Source: Pseudomonadota bacterium (GTDB taxonomy: Bacteria; Campylobacterota; Campylobacteria; Campylobacterales; Campylobacteraceae). Taken from it: DNA of 32,634 bases. The position numbers were made by a program, and so were the translations under genes. The notes beneath the pieces are model-generated. The model worked only from the letters and a program-made list of their open reading frames with translations, did no database searches and had not been told where the DNA came from. Below, in pieces: positions 14,499 to 22,307 of this stretch (position 1 is its first letter; every line of letters starts with the position of its first letter). The stretch spans positions 1 through 32,634 of the forward strand of contig PDPI01000013.1 of assembly GCA_002746565.1 (NCBI GenBank), given 5' to 3'.

Positions 14499-14828
14499 AT
14501 GAATAAAAAACAATGCCCATCAAGTATAACATTGTGCCCCGTAAGCACAACCTTAGACATCTTTAATGACAAATGGAAATTGTTTATTATTTGGCATCTA
14601 ATAGATAAGAAAAAAAGATTTAAAGAATTAAACGAAGATCTTTGTGACATAACCCAAAAAACCCTCACCATAAAGCTTAGAGAACTTGAAGAGAGAAAAA
14701 TTATTAATCGAAAAGTATATGCACAGATCCCCCCAAAAGTCGAATACAGCCTAACCCCCATAGGACAAAAACTAAAACCCGTTTTGGAAGAAATGTACAA
14801 ATGGGGCATGGAATATATGAAAAACTAA
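14499..14828 (+). CDS. HxlR-family winged-helix regulator
   Basis: A 109-residue DNA-binding protein. It starts with the family's N-terminal cysteine region (QCPSSITLCPVSTTLDIF, Cys at 6 and 13), followed by NDKWKLFIIWHL, where HxlR proteins have the conserved GGKW..LIL pattern. The recognition part is RFKELNEDLCDITQKTLT followed by KLRELEERKIINRK, and the wing is VEYSLTPIGQKL. Family members such as YodB and HypR respond to electrophiles, quinones or disulfide stress through a conserved N-terminal cysteine. The divergent nitroreductase gene is its probable target, with self-regulation through the shared operators at 14394-14434. Confidence 0.92.
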   Translation: MNKKQCPSSITLCPVSTTLDIFNDKWKLFIIWHLIDKKKRFKELNEDLCDITQKTLTIKLRELEERKIINRKVYAQIPPKVEYSLTPIGQKLKPVLEEMYKWGMEYMKN

Positions 14829-14853
14829 AAAAACAGATCACAGTTTTTCATAT
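14815..14853. terminator. Perfect inverted repeat over the hxlR-type stop codon
   Basis: ATATGAAAAACT (14815-14826) and AGTTTTTCATAT (14842-14853) form a perfect 12-bp stem with a 15-base A-rich loop, and include the stop codon. No U-tract follows on the plus strand, so termination may be weak. It lies between two genes whose 3' ends face each other (the regulator and the protease). Confidence 0.5.
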
Positions 14854-14987
14854 GAAAATAGAAAAAATATTTACACTCTACAGACTCGGCTTAATTAATA
14901 ACAAAATTTCTCCAGCCCAGGGTGGATTAATTTTAAAAATAACCCACCTTTCGAGCTATATAAATCCAGCCGAAATCCTAACTTTTT

Positions 14988-17045
14988 TTAAAGCAACAAA
15001 AGAAAAATAGGTGTCATATCCATACTATCCCTAGGTGGCTCTGAAATATTTCCTTCTACCAAAACATCATAATTATAGTTTTCTAGTATATAGTGCGAAG
15101 AATTATCGGGATTAGATGGAGAAACCACCACATAATAAATACCATTTTGAAAATTGTGGGAAAGGTTGACATAACCCCCATTAGACACAACAAGCTCTCC
15201 ATCTGAATTATAAATATTTAAATAAAACGCGTCAATATCTTTAAATTCCACATTTCCATCCAAAACAACCTTAAAGGCATCATCATCATCTGTGTTTATT
15301 ATAATGCCCTGCAAGTGCTTATTGAGAAGCTTATCTGAACTTTCAAGCCTTTTATTTGAGCTTGCATCAGTCGGGTCTGTTTCTAAAATTATCTCATCTA
15401 TATTAGAAACACTATCTCCATCCTTATCTTTTTTTGCATCCGTTCCATCATAAGGATCCAAACCATATCTTAATTCATCTTTGTCAGTTATGCCATCATT
15501 ATCTGAATCCAATGGAGGAGTTGCCCTTTGCATATCGCCTTCTACAACCACATCATACTCTTTATTATCCACACTATAATAAAAACTTGATTCGTGGCTT
15601 CTAGCCGAAACAACAACATAGTATTTTCCATTTGGAAAATTGTATGTAAAACTATTGCTGTCGGATACTATGAGAAGATTTCCATCTAAGTCATAAATAT
15701 TCAAGTAAAAACCAAATATATTATCAAAATTTATTTCACCATTTAAAATAAGATCGAAAGAATCACTATCTCGGCCATCACTCAAAACACCTTTCAATCT
15801 TTTGCCCTTAATATCATCTGTTAATTCAAGTTTTTCATTATATTGATCTGCGATATAATATTTTGTTTGATTTATGGTTTTTGTATTGTTTGCAGCGTTA
15901 GGATTTCCCTCACTAACTCCTATTGTATGACCTTCATAAGTTATATCTGGGTTTGAAAAGTATGGTATTTCAGGACTTTTATAACTCATAACGGTTGCAA
16001 AAACGCCTTGTTGATCATATCCGTAAGCGTAGTTAAATATTGGCGTTCCAGAAGAATTATCTCTATCATGCTTGCAACCAAAATTGTGTCCTACCTCATG
16101 TATAAAAGTTAAGTCGCTACAATTATATTGTTTATTTTCTACAACCGTAAAAGGATGATTAAAATCTATATAATTTATACCAGTTGCAACACGTCCAAGA
16201 CCGCAGGCCATTCCGCCACCATTATAGATCCTAAAAAGAGAAGCAAAATGTGCTTTATATTTTCTTTTTAATTGTCTTACTTTACTATTGGATCTAAAGC
16301 CATCTAAGGCTGTATTTATATCATTAAGCTCACTTGTTGAAGAATTATTAAAAAGCTCACTATGAACTAAGTTTAATTCTATATCGATTTGAGAGTTTGA
16401 AAAGACATTATTTGCCAAATCGATCAGATATTGTATCCTAGTTTGAGCCCCTGCCCCATAATAATTGGAAAAATTTTGAGTATATAAAATCATCACATTT
16501 AACTGCAATTTGCCATCGGTTATATTCAAATCAAAGTCATCAAAATCAGGAGATGAACCAGAATCACCACCCCCATCCATCAAACTATTTTGATATAGAT
16601 CAGAATCTTGGTGATCTAGGTTCATGTGCTCTTTAAACTTTCTTTGTTTTAAGGGACCTTCTTTTGAGATATTGTATGTATTATTTTGATTGGCAAATAT
16701 TCCATAGACATCTAAACCATTCCTTATTTTCCCCATCAGTATGCCATTAAAATACGTTAACAACAAAGTAGAATCTTCACTTTTATTTTCGCCCACCCAA
16801 CTAACACTGCCATTTAAATTTCTTTTAGACTTTATTCTGGAAAATTTGATAATTTTATTACTGCTTAAATGTATATGCAAAAATGAGATATTTTCTAAAT
16901 CATTTAGGATATCTTCTTTAAGGGAAACCACTATACTATCACCGCTTGGGCTACTTATGAGATTGCTAAAATGGTTTTGTAAATCCTTGGCACACAAAAC
17001 ACTCACAAAAACTACCAAAATAAAAACTCCAAATACCTTTTTCAT
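14988..17045 (-). CDS. Secreted metzincin (M12B/M72-like) metalloprotease
   Basis: A 685-residue exported protein. Signal peptide: residues 1-19 (MKKVFGVFILVVFVSVLCAK). A propeptide-like region follows. The catalytic domain covers about 180-385: HEVGHNFGCKHD at 316-327 is the extended zinc motif HExxHxxGxxHD and VMSY with Met353 is the Met-turn. Residues about 395-500 and 567-667 are two related beta domains (SFDLILNGEINFDNIFGFYL; AFKVVLDGNVEFKDIDAFYL) of the pre-peptidase C-terminal type. Between them calcium-binding thrombospondin-3-like repeats occur (DSDNDGITDKDELRYG, DKDGDSVSNIDEI). The start at 17045 has AAGGAG nearby; an upstream in-frame ATG at 17081 lies in the palindrome. It ends PPRDSMDMTPIFLLLL, an abrupt hydrophobic end. 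It probably acts on host or community proteins outside the cell. Confidence 0.88.
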   Translation of the reverse strand: MKKVFGVFILVVFVSVLCAKDLQNHFSNLISSPSGDSIVVSLKEDILNDLENISFLHIHLSSNKIIKFSRIKSKRNLNGSVSWVGENKSEDSTLLLTYFNGILMGKIRNGLDVYGIFANQNNTYNISKEGPLKQRKFKEHMNLDHQDSDLYQNSLMDGGGDSGSSPDFDDFDLNITDGKLQLNVMILYTQNFSNYYGAGAQTRIQYLIDLANNVFSNSQIDIELNLVHSELFNNSSTSELNDINTALDGFRSNSKVRQLKRKYKAHFASLFRIYNGGGMACGLGRVATGINYIDFNHPFTVVENKQYNCSDLTFIHEVGHNFGCKHDRDNSSGTPIFNYAYGYDQQGVFATVMSYKSPEIPYFSNPDITYEGHTIGVSEGNPNAANNTKTINQTKYYIADQYNEKLELTDDIKGKRLKGVLSDGRDSDSFDLILNGEINFDNIFGFYLNIYDLDGNLLIVSDSNSFTYNFPNGKYYVVVSARSHESSFYYSVDNKEYDVVVEGDMQRATPPLDSDNDGITDKDELRYGLDPYDGTDAKKDKDGDSVSNIDEIILETDPTDASSNKRLESSDKLLNKHLQGIIINTDDDDAFKVVLDGNVEFKDIDAFYLNIYNSDGELVVSNGGYVNLSHNFQNGIYYVVVSPSNPDNSSHYILENYNYDVLVEGNISEPPRDSMDMTPIFLLLL

Positions 17046-17079
17046 TTTAACCAACTCCTTGAGATTTTTTTGACAATTC

Positions 17080-17103
17080 AATGATATAATCGATTATATC
17101 ATT
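17080..17103. promoter_or_regulatory. 24-bp perfect palindrome in the protease promoter
   Basis: The half AATGATATAATC is followed exactly by its reverse complement, centred between 17091 and 17092. TATAAT occurs on each strand; the minus-strand one (17093-17098) would be the -10 of the protease gene 48 bases upstream of its ATG. It may be an operator for a dimeric regulator or a two-way promoter. Confidence 0.6.
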
Positions 17104-17172
17104 TTTATATTAATCTAAACAAAAAGTAAAATTTATATTATGGGTATTTTTAGACCAGCAAAGAAACTACAT

Positions 17173-17196
17173 AAACAATAAAAAAGCTTATTGTTT
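17173..17196 (-). terminator. Hairpin across the symporter stop codon
   Basis: AAACAATAA (17173-17181) and TTATTGTTT (17188-17196) form a 9-bp stem with a 6-base loop, including the symporter TAA. The bases after it on the minus strand (ATGTAG) are not a U-tract, so termination is doubtful. Confidence 0.3.
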
Positions 17197-18567
17197 TGAA
17201 AATATCATAGCAAAACCAATAATACAATACAAAATCAATTCAATCCTTAGATGCAAGATGTATTTTGGTAAAAATCCAAGTAAACTTGCTGTAAAGATTG
17301 CCACACAAAAAAAGCTAATAAAGGCTAAAATATATTTTGCTTTTTGAACCTTTAATGAATAGAGTATGGGTAGTAAAAATGAAGTTCCAATAAAAGAATT
17401 TATGGAAAAAAGTATCAAAGATTTAAAAGAACTTTGGGCTAAAATTAAGGCTATGATGGAGCAGATTAGAGCCGTTATTTTTACAAAGATTTTCGCATTT
17501 TTATTTTCTTCTATGTTTTTTGAGCTAAAAAATGACGCCCATTCTGTGCCTATTGCCATAAGTTGGCTATCGCTTGTGGACATAGATGCGCTTAAAACTC
17601 CGATGACAAAAAGTGCGTAAAAGATAGGGGGAACTTCTTCTTGTAAAATTTGGAGTAAAAAATCATCTTTTCCTATAAGTGAGCCTTTAAAACCTATAAA
17701 AATGGTTGGCAAAATAACCAAAATCACAAAAAAACAAAAAACTAAACTAGCTTTAACAAAAGTTTTATCGTCCTTTGCCACTAGCATTCTTGTGGTAAGT
17801 TGAGGTTGAACATAGGGCATAAGGGAGATCGAAATAAAGCTTATGAGCAAAAATTGCCAATTTAAAATACCGCTAGGTCCGGGCAAGGATAAGAGGGCTT
17901 CATCTTTTTGGGATACTTGCAAAAAAAGATTTTCCACTCCACCCACATTTGACAAAACAAAAAATGCTATCGCCCAAACCACAATAAGCATTACAAGTCC
18001 TTGAAAAGCGTCTGTTATATAGATCGCCTTTATGCCCCCAAAAGAAGAATACAAAAGCATTAAAGCAACCATGACACAAGACCAAAATAAATAACCCTCG
18101 CCCACAGGAAAAATACTACTAAATAAAAAAGCTGCACCTTTTATCTGTATGGTTATGTAAGGAATTAGAAAAATTGTTGTAAATAATAGATAAAAAAAGA
18201 TTATAAATTTATCATATTTTTGAGTTTTTAAAATCTCGGTTATATTTTTTGGATTGCCGCTAAAGCTTGCCACCAAATGGCGAAACTTTAATCCAAAATA
18301 GAGCATAAATCCACCCATAGCCACATCGCTGATACCCAAAAATATCCACGCCCCAACCCCATGTTTAGCAAAAAAACTTGGCATACCTTGGAGGGTAAAA
18401 GTAGAAAAAAGCGTGGCTAAGATACCCAAAAATGTTAGCATCACACCTATATTTGAATTTGCAAATAAAAAAGTGGATGTTTTTTTATTTTCTTCTCTTC
18501 CTTTAAAAGCATAAAAAACCATAAATGCCAAATAAAATAACGAAAAAATGATAAGATAAATTTTCAT
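17188..18567 (-). CDS. Sodium:solute symporter (SSS family)
   Basis: A 459-residue inner-membrane carrier with about 12-13 hydrophobic helices beginning at residue 1 (MKIYLIIFSLFYLAFMVFYA). Family marks are the cytosolic loop after helix 1, LATLFSTFTLQGMPSFF in helix 2, SSFGGIKAIYITDAFQG, and SASMSTSDSQLMAIGTEW (about 325-343), the helix that carries serine/threonine sodium ligands in SSS proteins. The substrate cannot be read from the sequence. Its ATG overlaps the TGA of a 62-codon small membrane gene (ATGA), and mqo precedes that by 2 bases, so an organic acid substrate is a reasonable inference from the operon only. Confidence 0.9.
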   Translation of the reverse strand: MKIYLIIFSLFYLAFMVFYAFKGREENKKTSTFLFANSNIGVMLTFLGILATLFSTFTLQGMPSFFAKHGVGAWIFLGISDVAMGGFMLYFGLKFRHLVASFSGNPKNITEILKTQKYDKFIIFFYLLFTTIFLIPYITIQIKGAAFLFSSIFPVGEGYLFWSCVMVALMLLYSSFGGIKAIYITDAFQGLVMLIVVWAIAFFVLSNVGGVENLFLQVSQKDEALLSLPGPSGILNWQFLLISFISISLMPYVQPQLTTRMLVAKDDKTFVKASLVFCFFVILVILPTIFIGFKGSLIGKDDFLLQILQEEVPPIFYALFVIGVLSASMSTSDSQLMAIGTEWASFFSSKNIEENKNAKIFVKITALICSIIALILAQSSFKSLILFSINSFIGTSFLLPILYSLKVQKAKYILAFISFFCVAIFTASLLGFLPKYILHLRIELILYCIIGFAMIFSKQ

Positions 18568-18752
18568 GATTTTTTAATAAGTCTCATAACTTCAAATGAA
18601 AAATAGATCACAAAAGACAAAGAACAAAATATGCCAAAAGCTAACACAAAGGGAAATCCAAAAACAAAGATCTCTGTCTCAACAAAACCAACGATCAAAG
18701 CCAAAAAAAATCCTCCCAAAATGATGATGGGAATTTTAATACTAGGTTTTAT
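18564..18752 (-). CDS. Small two-helix membrane partner of the symporter, no standard start
   Basis: A 62-codon frame between mqo and the symporter encodes two hydrophobic helices (IPIIILGGFFLALIVGF and FVFGFPFVLAFGIFCSLSF) and ends KKS with a TGA overlapping the symporter ATG. Small proteins of this type (DUF3311-like by memory, with a GxP motif such as FGFPFV) often precede SSS permeases. No ATG, GTG or TTG opens the full frame. AAGGA sits six bases before an ATA codon at 18750-18752, exactly where a start belongs. A shorter option is TTG at 18702-18704 behind GGGAGGA, giving 46 residues that start inside the first helix. Either ATA initiation, an ATG-to-ATA mutation or the TTG start is possible. 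Confidence 0.65.
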   Translation of the reverse strand: MKPSIKIPIIILGGFFLALIVGFVETEIFVFGFPFVLAFGIFCSLSFVIYFSFEVMRLIKKS

Positions 18753-18754
18753 GA

Positions 18755-20101
18755 CTATTCCTTATCGATTTGCTCTTTAAATTTTGTTTCATTGCAAGAG
18801 AGATTTAGGTATTTACAGATCATCTTCGCATCTCTCCAAGCATTTCCCAAACAGCTTGTTGCCCCTGGGCTTGGTGTCATGTTAAAAAGTATACCAGTTC
18901 CTGGATTTACACTGGCTTCACCAAGGAGAAGTCGTTTATTTTTCTTATCTAAAACCTGGGGTCTAACGCCACCAAAACCTTTGGCGTATTTTATATCACT
19001 TCTTTGCAAAGATGGGATAAGCTTTCTAGCATCTTGTAAAAATAATTCCTTTCCAACATAGGGAACCTCAAACAAAAAGTTTCTTACAATATAATTTCGT
19101 ATCTCGCCATCGCTAAGTAAACCAAATAAGATCTTACCCACATTATGATCAAACCTTAAAGCCTTAATAAATTCAGGAATAGAAGAATTTCCCTTATATC
19201 TTTCTAGCTTTGGCAAAGCAAGGGCGGTTGGTCCAAACCTAGTAAAGCCATTTGCAAATATATCTGGATCACCATGCAAGGCTGCAAAGGGAAGTTTAGG
19301 GTTTTGCACCATATAAACCTTTCCATTTAAAACCTTTTTAGTACCAAGATAAAAACTTCCAGCTATGGGTAGGCTTCCATAATTTGTCCCATGTCCCATT
19401 TTGTGTGCAAGGTATAAAGAGTGAGCGCCAGAATCAACCACAACAAAATCAGCAGTATAATTTTCCCCGCTAGATGTATGGATGTGGTGAATATCTCCTA
19501 ATTGCTGTATGCTATCAACCCTTGAGCTAAAAAATATATCGGTTTGTTTATTTCGGATCTTTAAAGTATTATTTACAAAACTCTCAGCCATAGCGCCAAA
19601 ATCAACGGTGCTATATTCGCTAGAAGCCCCAACACCTACAACATCTTCCTTTCGTTCTAATCCATTTTCATCAAAGATAACAGCAGGCTCAATCTCTTTT
19701 AATTTTTTCTTATCATATACTTCCAAATAAGGATAAAGTTCACTAAACTCATCATATCTATTGGTCATAAAATCAACTTCTTCATCCCCTATCCCTATTG
19801 CCATTTTTTGACCCTTAAACATGAATTTATTGTCGTATTTATGCAAAAGACAATAATTTTCTATCATTTTCGCCGTTTTTTTAACATCCCTTGCCTTATC
19901 TATGGTGTAATTTGTCTCTATGTCTCCACAATGGATGGTTTGGGAGTTGCTTGTACCCTTTGAATTTAGTTTGGCTACACCCTCATATTTTTCCAAAAGG
20001 GCAATTTTTTTGATGTTGGTATAATGTGCTAACTCATAAAAAAGCGCCGTACCTGAAATGCCTCCACCAATTACCACAACGTCATAATGATTTTTTGTCA
20101 T
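18755..20101 (-). CDS. mqo: Malate:quinone oxidoreductase
   Basis: A 448-residue FAD protein that oxidises malate to oxaloacetate at the inner face of the membrane and passes electrons to the quinone pool. The N-terminal dinucleotide fold is VVVIGGGISGTALFYELA (8-25), with the acidic end of strand two at LLEKYEGVA. KGTSNSQTIHCGDIETNY follows, then KGFGGVRPQVLD and a second FAD segment GTGILFNMTPSPGATSCLGN near the C-terminus. These blocks match the Helicobacter/Campylobacter type of Mqo as I remember it. It starts the mqo-small membrane gene-symporter operon with AAGGGAG before the ATG. Confidence 0.88.
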   Translation of the reverse strand: MTKNHYDVVVIGGGISGTALFYELAHYTNIKKIALLEKYEGVAKLNSKGTSNSQTIHCGDIETNYTIDKARDVKKTAKMIENYCLLHKYDNKFMFKGQKMAIGIGDEEVDFMTNRYDEFSELYPYLEVYDKKKLKEIEPAVIFDENGLERKEDVVGVGASSEYSTVDFGAMAESFVNNTLKIRNKQTDIFFSSRVDSIQQLGDIHHIHTSSGENYTADFVVVDSGAHSLYLAHKMGHGTNYGSLPIAGSFYLGTKKVLNGKVYMVQNPKLPFAALHGDPDIFANGFTRFGPTALALPKLERYKGNSSIPEFIKALRFDHNVGKILFGLLSDGEIRNYIVRNFLFEVPYVGKELFLQDARKLIPSLQRSDIKYAKGFGGVRPQVLDKKNKRLLLGEASVNPGTGILFNMTPSPGATSCLGNAWRDAKMICKYLNLSCNETKFKEQIDKE

Positions 20102-20237
20102 GGGTAAAAACTCCCTTTATTTTATATATTTTCACCTACTAAAATACTACAATAAGCTAGTTAAAACTCGTCTTAACCAGAGCAAAATCAAGCTAATTTA
20201 TTATAAGAATTTAAAATATTCTAGCAATTAGACTAAA

Positions 20238-20615
20238 TTATGATTTTTTAAGTCCAATGGCTTCGATCTCCACAAGGGCATTTTTTGGTAAAGTTTTTAC
20301 AGCAATGGTACTTCGTACAGGTTTGTGTGAGCCAAAAAAACTTTCATATACTTCATTAACAACAGCAAAATCATCCATATTTGCCAAAAAAATGGTAGTT
20401 TTTACCACATGATCTAGATCACTCCCACCCTCTTTCAAAACTTCCCTTAGATTTGTCAAAACTTGCCTTGTTTGCTCTTGTACTCCGCCCTCATTCATAA
20501 CCCCATCGGCATCTAAAGCAATCTGCCCTGAAGTAAATATAAAATCACCCACACCAACCCCTTGGGAATAGGGTCCGATAGCTTGGGGTGCTTTGTTTGT
20601 GTTTATGAAATTCAT
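20238..20615 (-). CDS. ridA: RidA-family enamine/imine deaminase
   Basis: A 125-residue cytosolic protein of the YjgF/RidA family, which hydrolyses reactive enamine and imine intermediates produced by PLP enzymes and usually works as a trimer. The N-terminal NTNKAPQAIGPYSQGVGVGD and FTSGQIALDADG are family hallmarks. The key arginine is in PVRSTIAVKTLPKNALVEIE, the C-terminal signature. Full length. AAAGGAGACAAA precedes the ATG and a small palindrome lies just upstream. Confidence 0.95.
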   Translation of the reverse strand: MNFINTNKAPQAIGPYSQGVGVGDFIFTSGQIALDADGVMNEGGVQEQTRQVLTNLREVLKEGGSDLDHVVKTTIFLANMDDFAVVNEVYESFFGSHKPVRSTIAVKTLPKNALVEIEAIGLKKS

Positions 20616-20630
20616 TTTGTCTCCTTTTTT

Positions 20631-20645
20631 TGTTAAAATTTAACA
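20631..20645. promoter_or_regulatory. Small palindrome upstream of ridA
   Basis: TGTTAAA-A-TTTAACA, with 7-base arms around one central base, lies 15 bases before the ridA ATG, overlapping the leader and abutting the end of brnA. It may be an operator; the evidence is symmetry and position only. Confidence 0.3.
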
Positions 20646-20651
20646 GATAAT

Positions 20652-20864
20652 TTAAGCACCTGCTATTTTTATATCAAGTTTTCTTTCCGCACAATCACTT
20701 AAAAATATATTGATAAGGGTTTGATATGGAACTCCTTTTTTCTTTCCAAGACTTTTGAAATATTCAATAGTGCTTATATTAACATTCATGGAAACTTGCT
20801 TCTTTAAATTTTTATCCACGTAAGGATTTGGTATGGCATTTGAAAAATCATATTCTTCTTTCAT
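20652..20864 (-). CDS. brnA: BrnA-type antitoxin
   Basis: A 70-residue protein with an N-terminal NPYVDKNLKKQVSMNVN followed by a ribbon-helix-helix-like segment (ISTIEYFKSLGKKKGVPYQTL then INIFLSDCAERKL), the arrangement of BrnA antitoxins, which bind the toxin with one part and DNA with the other. Its ATG overlaps the brnT stop (ATGA), giving the toxin-first gene order typical of this system. It should repress the brnT-brnA promoter upstream of 21154. Confidence 0.85.
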   Translation of the reverse strand: MKEEYDFSNAIPNPYVDKNLKKQVSMNVNISTIEYFKSLGKKKGVPYQTLINIFLSDCAERKLDIKIAGA

Positions 20865-21154
20865 TGTTTATCCTTGTATTGTTTTTGTTCTTTTTTAGTA
20901 GCTTTTCTTGAAGATATAATGCGAATTGTCGCGTTCTCATCCCTATAACAATGAACAACCAATAAAATTCTATGCTTTTGACTTAACCCCAAAAGCAAAA
21001 ATCTCTCCTCATACTCTGAATGACTTTCATCAAAGATAACTAAACCACATTCATCAGCAAATACACTTCTAGCTTCAGTAAAATCTACCCCATATTTTAC
21101 TATGTTTAATTTTTCTTTTATGAGATCCCATTCATACTTCTGTTCATTGTTCAT
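20861..21154 (-). CDS. brnT: BrnT-type ribonuclease toxin
   Basis: A 97-residue toxin of the BrnT family, RelE-like mRNA-cutting ribonucleases. Conserved blocks are YEWDLIKEKLNIVKYGVDF (7-25), ARSVFADE, EERFLLLGLSQKHRILLVVH and the C-terminal IRIISSRKATKKEQKQY, which holds the catalytic arginine, alanine and lysine region. It looks intact. With brnA it forms a type II toxin-antitoxin module placed between dapE and ridA; BrnTA modules are mobile among proteobacteria, so this is a likely acquired insert. Confidence 0.9.
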   Translation of the reverse strand: MNNEQKYEWDLIKEKLNIVKYGVDFTEARSVFADECGLVIFDESHSEYEERFLLLGLSQKHRILLVVHCYRDENATIRIISSRKATKKEQKQYKDKQ

Positions 21155-21182
21155 AATGATATTATAATTATATAAGCATTAT
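21153..21182 (-). promoter_or_regulatory. brnT-brnA promoter/operator region
   Basis: ATAATG (21153-21158) and CATTAT (21177-21182) form an inverted repeat around a central palindrome TATAATTATA (21163-21172), directly over the brnT start. A TATAAT lies on the minus strand inside it. Autoregulation by the antitoxin is usual for this family. Confidence 0.4.
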
Positions 21183-21189
21183 ATTTTAC

Positions 21190-22293
21190 TTAATCTTTAC
21201 TATATAATTTTATCAATTCCCTAAAAACTCTCTCTAAACCCTCAACCTCGCTAAAATCCACCCTTTCATTGGGTGCGTGAATTCTGTCGTTTATAACTCC
21301 AAATTCCACCACATCTATGCCAAAACTGCCCATATGTCTTGCATCGCTTGTGCCTCCTGCGGTGGAGTGATCTGGCTTTAGATGCAAGATTTTTTCGACA
21401 CTTTTTGTCATATTTTTAATTAAAAGTGAATTTTTATCGGTTATAAACGGAAATGATCCTTGGGTTAATTTTAGTTTAAATTCGCATTCTTTTAGGAGCT
21501 CTTTAATATAAGTTTCCACATCTTCTTTTTTTGTTTTGGTGGAATTTCTCACATTGAACATAAGCTTCAAATATCCAGGGGTTACATTTGTAACCTCAAG
21601 TCCACTTCTTATATCAGTCAATACAAGCTGTGAGGGGGCAAAAAATTCGTCTCCATCATCAAATAAATGCCCTGCTAATTTATCTAGCAGGGGTGCTATT
21701 TCATGGATGGTGTTTTTGGATTTTTCAGGATAAGCTGCGTGTCCACCTCGTCCAAAGATTTCTAAAACACCATTTATGCTTCCTCGCCTTCCAACTTTTA
21801 TGCTATCTCCAAAAATCTTATCGCATGTTGGCTCAGCCACAACCACAGCATCTGGTAAAAAGTTTTCTTTTTTGAGGTATTCTAAGATTTTTATACTCCC
21901 ATAGGTTCCCTCGCCCTCTTCGTCACTTGTTAAAAGCATGGAAATTGTTCCATTAAATTCCCTAATATCCCTACAAGCACTCAAAAAAGCACAAACCCCA
22001 CTTTTCATATCTTGGGTTCCGCGGGCATAGATAAAACCATCCTTTTTTGTTGGGATAAAGGGATCGCTATCCCAACCCTTATCAGCTGGAACCACGTCAA
22101 TGTGTCCTGCAAAACTAAGATGGATACCATCTCCAAATTTTTTATAGATGATTAAATTTTTGGTATCTTCAACATTTACATCCACAAAATCCCAACCTTG
22201 CATATAGGATTTTATAAAATCAAATGCCCCACCATCACTTGGGGTAATGGATCTAAAAGAAAGTAATTTAAAAAATAATTGTTCTAAATTCAT
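21190..22293 (-). CDS. dapE: Succinyl-diaminopimelate desuccinylase
   Basis: A 367-residue M20-family zinc peptidase that removes succinate from N-succinyl-LL-diaminopimelate, a step to lysine and meso-DAP for peptidoglycan. Metal ligands are visible: FAGHIDVVP (H64, with D66 catalytic), RGTQDMKSG (D95) and TSDEEGEGT (E125 base, E126 ligand), plus a C-terminal STAGGTSDARH and FGVINDRIHAPNER with the last histidine. I start at ATG 22293; GTG at 22296 is too close to the GAGAG ribosome site. It lies 14 bases after a lipoprotein gene, as the last gene of a run from murC. Confidence 0.95.
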   Translation of the reverse strand: MNLEQLFFKLLSFRSITPSDGGAFDFIKSYMQGWDFVDVNVEDTKNLIIYKKFGDGIHLSFAGHIDVVPADKGWDSDPFIPTKKDGFIYARGTQDMKSGVCAFLSACRDIREFNGTISMLLTSDEEGEGTYGSIKILEYLKKENFLPDAVVVAEPTCDKIFGDSIKVGRRGSINGVLEIFGRGGHAAYPEKSKNTIHEIAPLLDKLAGHLFDDGDEFFAPSQLVLTDIRSGLEVTNVTPGYLKLMFNVRNSTKTKKEDVETYIKELLKECEFKLKLTQGSFPFITDKNSLLIKNMTKSVEKILHLKPDHSTAGGTSDARHMGSFGIDVVEFGVINDRIHAPNERVDFSEVEGLERVFRELIKLYSKD

Positions 22294-22307
22294 CACACTC
22301 TCAATGT

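Noticed and set aside
14801..15010. A 69-codon plus-strand frame after the HxlR gene
   Set aside because: It overlaps the regulator and the protease 3' end, has no ribosome site, and crosses the inverted repeat at 14815-14853.
14991..15100. Phase-variable homopolymer in the protease gene
   Set aside because: The A7/T7 tract lies after the stop codon in reading order, so slippage would not change the protein.
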